Shown piece after piece: positions 8,379 through 17,711 of a stretch of DNA of 64,000 nucleotides. Positions within the stretch are counted from its first letter, which is position 1. The number at the start of each line of letters is the position of its first letter. A model generated the notes under the pieces. That model saw only the letters and a list, made by a program, of their open reading frames with translations, made no database searches and was not told where the DNA came from. A program made the position numbers and the translations under genes. The DNA comes from Gabonibacter massiliensis (lineage in GTDB: Bacteria; Bacteroidota; Bacteroidia; Bacteroidales; Marinifilaceae): positions 1,405,110-1,469,109 of the forward strand of contig LN913013.1 in the NCBI GenBank assembly GCA_001487125.1, read 5' to 3'.

Positions 8379-9251
8379 TTATCCGATTGTATGGTTGGTA
8401 ATCAATTCCTTCATCATCTCATCGATTTCTGCATCGCTTCCGGCCAGCACCTTAGCCTCTTTTGCCTGGAATACAACATTCTCGATAGTCTTCACCTTCG
8501 TCGGAGATCCGCTCAATCCCAAATCCTCCGCGTTACTGGTAATATCATTAACGCTCCATTCCGTTAACTTCAAGTAAGGACGTTCGTTAACCAACGTGAT
8601 ATAATCCTCTCCGGCTTCCTGGGCCTCCTGAGTAGCTTTCGCGTATTTATATTTCATCACGAAACGAGCATTTCTCGGACGGCAAGGGGCAGCAGAACCG
8701 TTTACCGTAACCACGCAAGGCAGCGGACACTCGACCACCTCTATACCTCTTTCCAAACGACGTTTGATTGTCAATTTCCTGCCATCGCATTTTTGAATTT
8801 CCTCCGCGTAAGTCACTTGCGGCAACTCTAATTTTTCCGCAACCTGAGGGCCGACCTGAGCCGTATCTCCATCGATAGCCTGACGACCGCAAATAATCAG
8901 ATCGTACTCCAAATTGTGCAGAGCGCAAGACAGAGCATAAGAAGTAGCCAACGTATCCGAACCGGCAAAAGCCCGATCCGACAACAAATATCCACCATCA
9001 GCACCCCTGTACATCGCCTCGCGAATGATCTCCGCAGCGCGTCCCGGTCCCATGGTCAATACATGAACAGTAGTCCCCTCAATTGTATCTTTTAAACGTA
9101 AAGCCTGCTCCAAAGCATTCAAATCCTCCGGATTGAAGATGGCAGGTAAAGCTGCCCTGTTTACAGTTCCGTCTGCTTTCATTGCATCTTTTCCCACATT
9201 TCTCGTGTCGGGAACCTGCTTAGCAAGAACAACAATTTTTAGTCCTTTCAT
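8379..9251 (-). CDS. etfB: Electron transfer flavoprotein beta subunit
   Basis: The 290-residue beta subunit starts MKGLKIVVLAKQVPDT. It contains the ETF beta nucleotide-binding core (VHVLTMGPGRAAEIIREAMYRGADGGYLLSDRAFAG) and the signature region GRQAIDGDTAQVGPQVAEKL. It partners EtfA encoded just downstream. It is the first gene of the operon; its leader faces lpdA across a 380-bp divergent region. The length is slightly above the usual 250-260 residues, with extra residues at the C-terminus. Confidence 0.96.
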   Translation of the reverse strand: MKGLKIVVLAKQVPDTRNVGKDAMKADGTVNRAALPAIFNPEDLNALEQALRLKDTIEGTTVHVLTMGPGRAAEIIREAMYRGADGGYLLSDRAFAGSDTLATSYALSCALHNLEYDLIICGRQAIDGDTAQVGPQVAEKLELPQVTYAEEIQKCDGRKLTIKRRLERGIEVVECPLPCVVTVNGSAAPCRPRNARFVMKYKYAKATQEAQEAGEDYITLVNERPYLKLTEWSVNDITSNAEDLGLSGSPTKVKTIENVVFQAKEAKVLAGSDAEIDEMMKELITNHTIG

Positions 9252-9631
9252 ATAAATCCAATTTTATGTTTAAAGCGACATGAAATATCCTAATCATCTT
9301 TTTACCAATAAATTCATACCAATACTATTGACAGAATACTCCATATACAGTTGTATTAACACTATTTCTTTCAAGTGCGTAAAGATAGTATTTCAAGTTA
9401 TAAATACAAAATTTTAACTCGTTCGCCTCCTATCCCCGTTACCAAAGAATAAAAACGGATACAAGAGCAGCGGACCCCTCGACCGAAACTTATTTTCCCT
9501 TTCCGTATTCATCTATTTTTTGCATTTTTCAGAAAACGAAGTCGTTTATTTTCCGATTTTAAACTATTCCTCTAAATTTGTAGCGCAAATGATTGCGTCA
9601 AAAATTATTTACACTATAAACAAACTAAAAT
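9252..9631. promoter_or_regulatory. Divergent promoter region of etfB and lpdA
   Basis: This 380-bp gap has no gene. On the plus strand a -7 box TAAATTTG (9573-9580) precedes lpdA by 51 nt. On the minus strand a weaker -7-like TATCTTTA (complement of 9381-9388) precedes etfB. I see no operator palindrome. Confidence 0.5.
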
Positions 9632-11023
9632 ATGAAATACGACTTACTCGTAATAGGTAGCGGTCCCGGAGGATACGTGGCTGCCATTCGCGCTTCCCAA
9701 CTGGGGATGAAAGTGGCCGTTGTCGAACGTGCCGAATTAGGTGGAATCTGTTTGAATTGGGGATGTATCCCGACCAAATCCTTGTTGAAATCGGCACAAG
9801 TATTGGAATACGCTCGCCATGCCGCCGATTACGGAATAAAGATCGAACAGGCCGAACCGGATTTTGAAGCCATCATCGCCAGAAGCCGGGGAGTTGCCGA
9901 CAAAATGAGTAAAGGAATCCAATACCTATTCAAAAAGAATAACATTACCGTTATCGAGGGACACGGTAAACTGACTCCGGATAAAAAGGTAGAAGTAACT
10001 CCCCGCGAAGGAGAAAAAAGTATCGTGGAGGCAGACCACATCCTGTTAGCAACAGGAGCCCGCTCCCGTCAGCTTCCCAACATTCCGCAAGACGGCAAAC
10101 GTATCATCGGTTACCGTCAGGCTTTGACTCTCGACCACAAACCGGCATCGATGATCGTCGTGGGATCCGGAGCGATCGGTTCCGAATTGGCCTTCTTCTA
10201 CAACGCCATGGGCACCAAAGTAACGTTAGTAGAATTTTTACCTAACATTCTCCCGTTAGAAGACGAAGAGGTATCCAAACAAGTAGGACGTTCGTTTAAA
10301 AAAGCAGGTATTGAAGTTATGGTAAAATCTTCAGTAGAAAGCGTCGACACGACCGGCGAACTTTTAAAAGCGAACATCAAAAATAAAAAAGGCGAGATAG
10401 AGGTACACGAAGCAGAGATCGTACTCTCGGCTGTCGGCATCTCCCCTAACGTGGAAAATATCGGTTTGGAAGAACTCGGAATCGAAATGGATCGGGGAAA
10501 AATAAAAGTAGACGAATATTACCGTACGAATGTCGAAGGGATCTACGCCATCGGAGATATAGTCCCGGGCCCCGCCTTGGCCCACGTATCTTCAGCCGAA
10601 GCCATTTGCTGTGTCGAACACATAGCGGGAGTCCATACCGAACCCATCGATTATTCCAATATTCCCGGCTGTACCTACACGACACCGGAAGTTGCCTCGG
10701 TAGGATTGAACGAAGCCAAAGCCGTTGAAGCGGGGTATGAAATCAAAATCGGGAAATTCCCATTCAGTGCTTCAGGCAAGGCAAGTGCCGCCGGAGCCAA
10801 TGAAGGATTCATCAAATTAATATTCAACGCTGCCGACAACACCCTGTTAGGAGCTCATATGGTAGGAATGAACGTAACCGAGATGATTGCCGAAATGGTA
10901 CTGGCCCGGAAACTGAAAGCCTCCGGACACGACATTATTAAAACCATCCATCCTCATCCGACGATGAGCGAAGCCGTCATGGAGGCCGCTGCCGCTGCCT
11001 ACGACGAGGTAATACATATATAG
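9632..11023 (+). CDS. lpdA: Dihydrolipoyl dehydrogenase
   Basis: The 463-residue E3 flavoenzyme reoxidises dihydrolipoamide with NAD+. It has the FAD Rossmann motif (VIGSGPGGYVAAIRASQ), the redox disulfide (GGICLNWGCIPTKSLL), the NAD motif (IVVGSGAIGSELAFFYNAMG) and the second FAD motif (GIYAIGDIVPGPALAH). The C-terminal interface carries the catalytic His-Glu pair (HPHPTMSEAVMEAA). No E1/E2 or glycine-cleavage genes lie next to it, so its partner complex is not shown here. The gene appears monocistronic and is followed by the duplicated repeat. Confidence 0.97.
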   Translation: MKYDLLVIGSGPGGYVAAIRASQLGMKVAVVERAELGGICLNWGCIPTKSLLKSAQVLEYARHAADYGIKIEQAEPDFEAIIARSRGVADKMSKGIQYLFKKNNITVIEGHGKLTPDKKVEVTPREGEKSIVEADHILLATGARSRQLPNIPQDGKRIIGYRQALTLDHKPASMIVVGSGAIGSELAFFYNAMGTKVTLVEFLPNILPLEDEEVSKQVGRSFKKAGIEVMVKSSVESVDTTGELLKANIKNKKGEIEVHEAEIVLSAVGISPNVENIGLEELGIEMDRGKIKVDEYYRTNVEGIYAIGDIVPGPALAHVSSAEAICCVEHIAGVHTEPIDYSNIPGCTYTTPEVASVGLNEAKAVEAGYEIKIGKFPFSASGKASAAGANEGFIKLIFNAADNTLLGAHMVGMNVTEMIAEMVLARKLKASGHDIIKTIHPHPTMSEAVMEAAAAAYDEVIHI

Positions 11024-11083
11024 AATTGTAAGATTGACAATTGTAAATTGCAGATTCTGAGATTAAAAAGATTTACGATTTCG

Positions 11084-11340
11084 GATTTTAGATTGACGAT
11101 TGGAAGAAGCAAGGAATTCCGGGATTAAAGGATTCAGGGATTTAGTAATTGGGAGTTAAGGGAGAAAAACGGAGGGGCATAAACAGAGAACGGCGAACGT
11201 CGTGTTCGAGTTTCGGAACGGCCACCCGACGGTTTGTTTGAACGAAGTGAGTCTCGGAGGGTTGTGAACGAAAAGCGTTTACACGACCGACGTGAACGTC
11301 TCGGCCCCGGAGGAGTTATCCCTTCCAATTGCAAATTGAC
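11084..11340. repeat. 257-bp tandem duplication, unit 1 (contains structured repeat copy A)
   Basis: Unit 1 of an almost exact head-to-tail duplication. It contains the structured element from about 11155 to 11335. Complementary arms GTCGTGT (11199-11205) and ACACGAC (11281-11287) enclose a 75-nt region rich in CCGGAGGG-type pairing. By eye it differs from unit 2 at two positions. Confidence 0.88.
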
Positions 11341-11597
11341 GATTTTAGATTGACGATTGGAAGAAGCAAGGAATTCCGGGATTAAAGGATTCAGGGATTT
11401 AGTAATTGGGAGTTAAGGGAGAAAAACGGAGGGGCATAAACAGAGAACGGCGAGCGTCGTGTTCGAGTTTCGGAACGGCCACCCGACGGTTTGTTTGAAC
11501 GAAGTGAGTCCCGGAGGGTTGTGAACGAAAAGCGTTTACACGACCGACGTGAACGTCTCGGCCCCGGAGGAGTTATCCCTTCCAATTGCAAATTGAC
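11341..11597. repeat. 257-bp tandem duplication, unit 2 (contains structured repeat copy B)
   Basis: Second unit, with arms GTCGTGT at 11456-11462 and ACACGAC at 11538-11544. A third partial unit begins at 11598 (GATTTTAGATTGACGATT). The rest of the gap, up to 11761, is AT-rich spacer wording with no gene. Confidence 0.88.
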
Positions 11598-11761
11598 GAT
11601 TTTAGATTGACGATTTAAAGAGGGTAAGATCAGAATCTTAATCATAAATCGTAAATCAAAAATTAATTTACAATTGATTAAAAAGAAAGGGGTTAAGAGA
11701 TTAAAAAAATACGATTTTTAAATTCAGGGATCTTATAGACATTATTAAAATTAAAGATTAG

Positions 11762-13141
11762 ATGAAAATAACGTTATTAACAGGTGCTTTATTGATGATC
11801 GGAGCCTCATTATGCGCTCAGACGATCACGGAAAAAGAGTTAAAAGAAATTCAGGGAAGTTTCAAAAAAGATCCTTCCACGAAAGCCATTCAAAATATCT
11901 TGACAAACGACAAGAATATCCGGGATAATGCCCTTAACCGGGAACTTCAGGGCAAAATAGACCACTATTTCAAGTACCGGGTAGATGTCAAAGGGATCAC
12001 CGATCAACACAGTTCCGGACGTTGCTGGATGTTTACCTCCATGAACGTATTACGTCCCGACATCATCAAGAAATATCACTTAAATGATTTTGACTTCTCT
12101 CATAACTACCTCTATTTCTGGGATATGTTTGAGAAATCCAACCTTTTTTTAGAGAATATCATTGCCACGGCAGGCAAACCGATGGACGACCGGGAAGTGA
12201 CCTTCTTTTTCTCGGCACCCGTTAACGATGGTGGCGTATGGAATCTGTATTACAATTTAGGAGAAAAATACGGGGTCGTGCCCAAGTCCGTCATGCCCGA
12301 GACGGCTCATTCCGATAACACGGCAGCCATGGGGTCTCTTATCAATGAAAGACTTCGCAAAGGGGGCTATACCTTACGGGAAATGGCCGCTCAAGGCAAA
12401 AAAACGAAAGCCCTGGAAACAGAAAAAATCTCTATCTTAAAAGATATATATCGTATTCTGGCCCTTTGTCTCGGAGAACCTCCTACCCAATTTACCTGGC
12501 GGTACACGGATAAAGACGGGAACATCAAAGAACTGGCCAATTACACACCGAAGCAGTTCTACGAGGAGATCACCCCGGAAGATTACGATCCGAAAAATTA
12601 CATTATGATCATGAATGATCCGACTCGGGAATATTACAAACTCTACGAGATTAAAAACTACCGGAACACCGTCGAAGGAATCAACTGGGTATACCTGAAT
12701 CTCCCGAACGAGGAGATTAAAAAAGCAGCCGTTGCTTCCATTAAAAACAACGAAGCCATGTACTCTTCCTGTGATGTGGGCAAGTTTCTCAACCGGGAAA
12801 CAGGAATCATGGACCCGGATATGTACGACTACAACTCGTTGATGGGTGTTGACTTCAAAATGGACAAAAAAGCACGGATTCTAACCCGCCAAAGCGGTTC
12901 TTCTCACGCGATGACTTTAGTGGGAGTAGATACGGATGCCAACGACCAGCCGTTAAAATGGGAGTTTGAAAATAGCTGGGGACCCTCTACAGGACACAAC
13001 GGTTACTTGACTTTCACGGACAAATGGTTCGACGAGTATATTTTCCGTATTGTTATCCATAAAAAATACTTAAGTGACAAAGCAATCAATAGCTTAGACC
13101 AGAAACCCACGCAATTGCCGGTTTGGGATTATATGTTCTGA
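11762..13141 (+). CDS. pepC: C1 family peptidase (aminopeptidase C / bleomycin hydrolase type), exported
   Basis: The 459-residue papain-like peptidase keeps the catalytic set: Gln and Cys in DQHSSGRCWMFTSMNV (about 80-96), His in SGSSHAMTLVGVD and Asn in FENSWGPSTGHNGYLT. Unlike cytosolic PepC it starts with a cleavable signal peptide (MKITLLTGALLMIGASLCAQ), so it probably acts in the periplasm or on exported peptides. The C-terminus (PVWDYMF) matches the self-processing tail typical of bleomycin hydrolases. A hairpin terminator follows at 13165, so the gene is a single unit. Confidence 0.92.
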   Translation: MKITLLTGALLMIGASLCAQTITEKELKEIQGSFKKDPSTKAIQNILTNDKNIRDNALNRELQGKIDHYFKYRVDVKGITDQHSSGRCWMFTSMNVLRPDIIKKYHLNDFDFSHNYLYFWDMFEKSNLFLENIIATAGKPMDDREVTFFFSAPVNDGGVWNLYYNLGEKYGVVPKSVMPETAHSDNTAAMGSLINERLRKGGYTLREMAAQGKKTKALETEKISILKDIYRILALCLGEPPTQFTWRYTDKDGNIKELANYTPKQFYEEITPEDYDPKNYIMIMNDPTREYYKLYEIKNYRNTVEGINWVYLNLPNEEIKKAAVASIKNNEAMYSSCDVGKFLNRETGIMDPDMYDYNSLMGVDFKMDKKARILTRQSGSSHAMTLVGVDTDANDQPLKWEFENSWGPSTGHNGYLTFTDKWFDEYIFRIVIHKKYLSDKAINSLDQKPTQLPVWDYMF

Positions 13142-13164
13142 TAACAGTCCGATAAAGAAGATAC

Positions 13165-13210
13165 AAATGCAGCCTGGTTTTATATTTTCCAAGCTGCATT
13201 TTTCTTTTTG
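13165..13210 (+). terminator. Intrinsic terminator after pepC
   Basis: Stem AAATGCAGC...GCTGCATTT with inner GG/CC pairs, followed by a T-rich run (TTTTTCTTTTT). It lies 24 nt after the peptidase stop. Confidence 0.8.
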
Positions 13211-13286
13211 TCGCTTATTTCAATCGATTTTTGAAATTACAATATCAAAAAACAACCATCTTTCGGCAGAGAGATTTATATTTTTA

Positions 13287-13294
13287 TAAATTTG
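13287..13294 (+). promoter_or_regulatory. -7 promoter box of murF
   Basis: TAAATTTG matches the Bacteroidetes -7 consensus TAnnTTTG. It lies 23 nt upstream of the murF ATG, which implies a leader of about 15 nt. Confidence 0.65.
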
Positions 13295-13317
13295 TATCTT
13301 GGTAAAGACAAACAAGC

Positions 13318-14610
13318 ATGGATACAATTGCAACTGTGTACGAAGCGTTCAGTAAAGGCGGACGAATAGTTACCGACTCCCGGGAAGTGAAGGAAGGAGA
13401 TATTTTTATCGCGTTAAAAGGAGAAAATCATAATGGCAATGCCTTTGCAGCAACGGCGATCAGGCAAGGAGCCGCTTTCGCGGTAACGGATGAAGCAGAG
13501 TACGCCACCGACGAGAAATGTTTATCGGTTCCCGACACGCTTCGGTTTCTTCAGGAATTGGCCCGGTACCACCGCCGGAAACTGCATGTACCGATTCTCG
13601 GTATTACCGGTACCAACGGAAAAACGACCACGAAGGAACTTTGTTATGCTGTCCTTTCTAAAAAATTTAAGACGGTGGCCACACAAGGTAATTTCAACAA
13701 TCACATCGGAGTTCCGTTAACCTTGTTAAGCATGGACACTTCCACGGAATTGGGAATTGTCGAAATGGGTGCCAACCACCCGGGAGAGATCAAAACCTTA
13801 TGCGACATTGCAGAACCGGATTACGGTATTATTACCAATATCGGATACGCGCATTTGGAAGGCTTCGGATCATACGAGAATATCATACGCACGAAAAACG
13901 AATTATACGAGGCGATCGGAGCCCGAAAAGGGACCCTCTTCGTGAATGGCTCCGACAAGTTGCTGATGGGATTGGCCGATAACCAATCGAAAATCACTTA
14001 CGGCACGTCCGATTGTTTTGCCAACGGAGAGATTTTACAAACCATCCCTTACTTAGTCTACTCCCTAAAGACCCGAAAAGGGCATCTCTACGTGAAAACC
14101 AAGTTGATCGGCGGATACAATTTCGACAATGCCATGGCAGCTTCCGCCGTCGGCCTTTATTTCGATATCGATCCGCTACGGATCAAAGAAGCCATTGAAA
14201 ACTATTCACCATCCAACATGCGTTCTCAGCTTGTAAAAACCAAAGATAATACGCTTATCCTCGATGCTTACAATGCCAACCCCAGCAGTATGAAGGTTTC
14301 TGTTTCCAATTTCGCGGAAATGACAGGAGAACATAAACTGGTAATTATCGGACAAATGAGAGAGTTAGGAGACATGTCGGACGGAGCTCACGAAGAAGTT
14401 CTCGATTTATTGGCGGCAAAACAGCTTCATCATGCATTTATAGTCGGCGAAAATTTTGAACCGTTCATAAATAAATATACTTTTATAAATTATTTCCCCA
14501 ACACGGAAACATTAATAGAATATCTCAAAAAGAATAAAGTCACCGCTTCATTCATTTTAATTAAGGGCTCCCGAGGAAATAAATTAGAGAAAATTGTCGA
14601 ATACCTGTAA
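13318..14610 (+). CDS. murF: UDP-N-acetylmuramoyl-tripeptide--D-alanyl-D-alanine ligase
   Basis: The 430-residue Mur ligase adds D-Ala-D-Ala to the UDP-MurNAc tripeptide, the last cytoplasmic step of the peptidoglycan precursor. It has the N-terminal substrate domain (TDSREVKEGDIFIALKGENHNG), the ATP P-loop (GITGTNGKTTTKEL), the following GNFNNHIGVPLTLL segment and the C-terminal ligase domain (LDAYNANPSSMKVSV). The gene is outside a division/cell-wall cluster. It overlaps no gene but is 10 nt from the glycosyltransferase start, so the two are probably co-transcribed. Confidence 0.97.
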   Translation: MDTIATVYEAFSKGGRIVTDSREVKEGDIFIALKGENHNGNAFAATAIRQGAAFAVTDEAEYATDEKCLSVPDTLRFLQELARYHRRKLHVPILGITGTNGKTTTKELCYAVLSKKFKTVATQGNFNNHIGVPLTLLSMDTSTELGIVEMGANHPGEIKTLCDIAEPDYGIITNIGYAHLEGFGSYENIIRTKNELYEAIGARKGTLFVNGSDKLLMGLADNQSKITYGTSDCFANGEILQTIPYLVYSLKTRKGHLYVKTKLIGGYNFDNAMAASAVGLYFDIDPLRIKEAIENYSPSNMRSQLVKTKDNTLILDAYNANPSSMKVSVSNFAEMTGEHKLVIIGQMRELGDMSDGAHEEVLDLLAAKQLHHAFIVGENFEPFINKYTFINYFPNTETLIEYLKKNKVTASFILIKGSRGNKLEKIVEYL

Positions 14611-14620
14611 AAAGCAACAT

Positions 14621-15367
14621 ATGAACGACAGACTTGTCATCATACCCACCTACAACGAAAAAGAGAATATTGAAAATATCCTCCGTTATGTATTTAAACT
14701 CGAACCTTCGTTCGATGTCCTGGTGATCGAGGATAACTCTCCGGATGGAACCGCCCTGATTATCAAAAATCTGCAAAAAGAATTCCCTCAACTTTTCATG
14801 ATCGAAAGAAAAGGGAAATTAGGTCTGGGTACCGCTTACATTACAGGTTTCAAATGGGCATTGGAACACAATTACAACTATATCTTCGAAATGGATGCCG
14901 ATTTTTCTCATAATCCCGATGACCTGATTAAACTTTACAAAGCCTGTCAAAGCGGAGAAGGGGATATGGCTATCGGTTCCCGTTACGTTACCGGAGTAAA
15001 CGTGGTCAACTGGCCCATGGGACGAGTTCTAATGTCCTATTTCGCTTCCAAATACGTGAAATTCATTACCGGCATGAGAATAAACGATGCCACGGCCGGT
15101 TTCGTATGTTACACTCGTAAAGTATTGGAATCCATAGATCTGGACAATATCCGTTTCAAAGGATACGCCTTTCAGATTGAAATGAAATTCACCGCCTGGA
15201 CCATGGGATTCAAACTGAAAGAGGTTCCTATTATATTCACCGACCGTACAGAGGGGACATCCAAGATGAACGGTGGAATTTTTAACGAAGCCTTTTGGGG
15301 GGTCATCACCATGAAACTCCGCAGTTTAGGAAAAAAGAAAAACGCCAATCGAAACGAAGCACACTAA
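14621..15367 (+). CDS. Polyprenol monophosphomannose synthase-like glycosyltransferase (GT2)
   Basis: The 248-residue protein is a GT-A glycosyltransferase of the DPM1 type. It starts LVIIPTYNEKENIENIL, carries VIEDNSPDGTALII and the metal-binding aspartates in EMDADFSHNPDDL, and has DATAGFVCYTRKVLE. Such enzymes move mannose or a related sugar from GDP-sugar to polyprenyl phosphate at the inner membrane. There is no C-terminal membrane domain, as in soluble DPM1. A start at 14594 would overlap murF; ATG 14621 fits the family N-terminus. Likely product: a lipid-linked sugar donor for envelope glycan or protein glycosylation (inference). Confidence 0.92.
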   Translation: MNDRLVIIPTYNEKENIENILRYVFKLEPSFDVLVIEDNSPDGTALIIKNLQKEFPQLFMIERKGKLGLGTAYITGFKWALEHNYNYIFEMDADFSHNPDDLIKLYKACQSGEGDMAIGSRYVTGVNVVNWPMGRVLMSYFASKYVKFITGMRINDATAGFVCYTRKVLESIDLDNIRFKGYAFQIEMKFTAWTMGFKLKEVPIIFTDRTEGTSKMNGGIFNEAFWGVITMKLRSLGKKKNANRNEAH

Positions 15368-15388
15368 AATTCCGTAACCTCATTATCT

Positions 15389-16723
15389 ATGAAAACACTT
15401 ATTCAAAACGGAACATTGGTCAATGAAGGAAGAGTATTCCAGGCCGATATTCTTATCGACAACGATACCATTGAAACCATCGAGGAAAAAGGGATCGCAT
15501 CCCTTTCCGATGATGTTCAAATCATAGATGCAGAAGGGAAATACGTCATTCCGGGAGTTATCGACGATCAGGTGCATTTTCGCGAACCGGGACTTACCCG
15601 GAAAGGAGACATCGGTGAAGGAAGCCGGGCTGCCGCCGCGGGAGGAGTCACCTCCTTCATGGACATGCCCAATGTTATTCCACCCACGACAACAAACGAG
15701 TTACTGAAGGAGAAACAGCATATTGCCCGTCGAAATTCATTAGTTAACTACTCTTTTTACATAGGAGCGACCTTAGATAACATAGAAGAGATTAAAAAAG
15801 TCGATCCGAAAACAACCTGCGGAATAAAAATATTCATGGGTTCCTCTACCGGCAACATGCTTGTGGATAACATAGAAGTTCTCGAGAAAATTTTTGCAGA
15901 ATCTCCCCTTCTAATCGCCACACACTGCGAAGATACCCCCACGATCAACCGGAACCTGGAACTCTACAAGCAACGTTACGGCGAAGATATTCCTCCGGCC
16001 TGCCACCCGCTGATCAGAAGCCGGGAATGTTGCTACATTAGCTCTTCCTTAGCCGCACGTTTGGCCCGGAAACATCATAGCAGACTGCATATCCTCCACT
16101 TAAGCACGAAAGAAGAATTGGAGCTGTTAGATCAAGGCTCACGAAAAGAAAAACGCATCACGGGAGAAGTTTGCATCCATCATCTCTGGTTCAACGACGA
16201 AGCCTATTCGAGCAAGGGAAACCGGGTAAAATGGAACCCCGCCATCAAGACAGAAGCGGATAGACAGGCTTTGTTACGGGCTCTTAATTCCAATCGGTTA
16301 GACATCATTGCTACCGACCACGCACCTCACCTTCCGGAAGAAAAAAACGGAGTATACACGAAAGCCGCCAGCGGAGGCCCGATGGTTCAGCACTCCTTGC
16401 CCGTTATGTTACAACTGATGGAAAACGGAGAAATAACCATAGAAAATATCGTGGATAAAATGTGCCACGCACCAGCGGATATTTTTCGTATACAACAACG
16501 CGGATATCTTCGCGAAGGATACAAAGCCGATATCGTGATCGTAGAAAAAAATCCATGGACCGTGACGAAAGAGAATCTACTGTATAAATGCGGATGGTCG
16601 CCTCTCGAGGGGACGACACTCTCTTACCGGATAAACACGACCATAGTCAACGGGCATACGGTCTACCAAGAAGGGAAATTCGACGAAACCCATCGGGGAG
16701 AACTATTAACCTTCGAGGGTTAA
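15389..16723 (+). CDS. pyrC: Dihydroorotase (amidohydrolase family)
   Basis: The 444-residue metal-dependent amidohydrolase closes carbamoyl-aspartate to dihydroorotate in pyrimidine synthesis. Metal ligands are visible in DDQVHFREPGLTRKGD, ATHCEDTP, LHILHLSTKEE and IIATDHAPHLPEEK. GIKIFMGSSTGNM lies where the bridging lysine is expected. It follows the glycosyltransferase gene by 21 nt. pyrF is in the same window but far away. A paralogous hydantoinase-like activity cannot be ruled out, but the spacing and motif set are those of class I dihydroorotases. Confidence 0.93.
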   Translation: MKTLIQNGTLVNEGRVFQADILIDNDTIETIEEKGIASLSDDVQIIDAEGKYVIPGVIDDQVHFREPGLTRKGDIGEGSRAAAAGGVTSFMDMPNVIPPTTTNELLKEKQHIARRNSLVNYSFYIGATLDNIEEIKKVDPKTTCGIKIFMGSSTGNMLVDNIEVLEKIFAESPLLIATHCEDTPTINRNLELYKQRYGEDIPPACHPLIRSRECCYISSSLAARLARKHHSRLHILHLSTKEELELLDQGSRKEKRITGEVCIHHLWFNDEAYSSKGNRVKWNPAIKTEADRQALLRALNSNRLDIIATDHAPHLPEEKNGVYTKAASGGPMVQHSLPVMLQLMENGEITIENIVDKMCHAPADIFRIQQRGYLREGYKADIVIVEKNPWTVTKENLLYKCGWSPLEGTTLSYRINTTIVNGHTVYQEGKFDETHRGELLTFEG

Positions 16724-17694
16724 CCGAAGATCAACCATCCACAGGCAACCAACAGCAGAAGGAATAGCATATTTCCCGCCCACTTGGTATGATGAGAAAT
16801 AAAGTATTGCGAAAACAAATAGACTAAAGGAATTGCCACTATATACATTCCCCCGTAACATGAACAGGGAATAATAAACATGGAACCTCCCAAAAAGAAA
16901 AGCATCGACAACATGGAAAGCAACCCTCGCCGCTGAGCCACGATTACCGTGGGATAGTTGATCAACACGTTACCGAAAGAAGCAAAAATCAATATGCCTA
17001 TAATAATAAACACGATCGGTTTTGCCGATACGATCTGTATAAAAGAATCTCCTTCCCATATTTTATCCCAAAAAAGGGTGAATAATCCACCCGAATCCCC
17101 GGACAGGAAATAATACCCCCAAACTAAAAAAAACATGGTTCCAAATCCCAACAAGAGGGCAACCATATCTTTCAATGTAGCCCTTCCCGAAAAAGGCAAT
17201 ACGACCACGGCCCACGGGACGAGAGCGAACAAATCGGGACAAAGCAATACAGACAGGGCAATAAAAAAACCGAAATTGAATACCGGAGCATTCGTCTTAA
17301 AATGCACGATAGCCGATTGCAGGTAGGCCACGGCCAAAGCAACAAAAAATGCCGCAAATAAATAGGCATTTACCCCGTAATGACATAAAACGCCAACGGT
17401 CAATAAAGAGTAGAGAAAAGAAGGCAAGACGGAAACATGGGATAAAAACTTATAACGGTCGGCAATGAAAAAGAGCAAAAAAGCAAGAGATAAAAGCAAT
17501 AGCAAACCGACCTTATCAAGCCAGAAACTCCCCTCGTACGCTTCTAAAAAAGATAACGATATCAATCCGTCGATGCCACACGGCGTGTACTCTCCTCCCA
17601 ACCAATAACGAAAAAATGCTATACCTATCACTAAAAACGGTAACAGGTACAGCATATATATACTTTTCGACTTTATTATGGCATTCAGACTCAT
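16720..17694 (-). CDS. Polytopic membrane protein (DUF6427-like)
   Basis: The 324-residue protein is almost entirely hydrophobic, with about nine or ten membrane segments, from YMLYLLPFLVIGIAFF at the N-terminus to MLFLLLLVACGWLIF at the C-terminus. A basic N-terminal loop precedes the first segment. The layout resembles Bacteroidetes DUF6427 proteins of unknown function; I am not sure of that assignment. Its stop overlaps the end of pyrC by 4 nt tail to tail. It lies 17 nt downstream of purD and is probably co-transcribed with it. Confidence 0.75.
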   Translation of the reverse strand: MSLNAIIKSKSIYMLYLLPFLVIGIAFFRYWLGGEYTPCGIDGLISLSFLEAYEGSFWLDKVGLLLLLSLAFLLFFIADRYKFLSHVSVLPSFLYSLLTVGVLCHYGVNAYLFAAFFVALAVAYLQSAIVHFKTNAPVFNFGFFIALSVLLCPDLFALVPWAVVVLPFSGRATLKDMVALLLGFGTMFFLVWGYYFLSGDSGGLFTLFWDKIWEGDSFIQIVSAKPIVFIIIGILIFASFGNVLINYPTVIVAQRRGLLSMLSMLFFLGGSMFIIPCSCYGGMYIVAIPLVYLFSQYFISHHTKWAGNMLFLLLLVACGWLIFG

Positions 17695-17711
17695 GCTTTA
17701 TGGTTTACTAT

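Noticed and set aside
11134-11645. ORFs of 66 and 84 codons (minus strand) in the repeats, and similar open frames in copies C and D
   Set aside because: A frame is open in all four copies on the complementary strand, but differences between copies C and D fall at all three codon positions with no third-position excess by my count. Starts are not shared. The structured-repeat explanation fits better.
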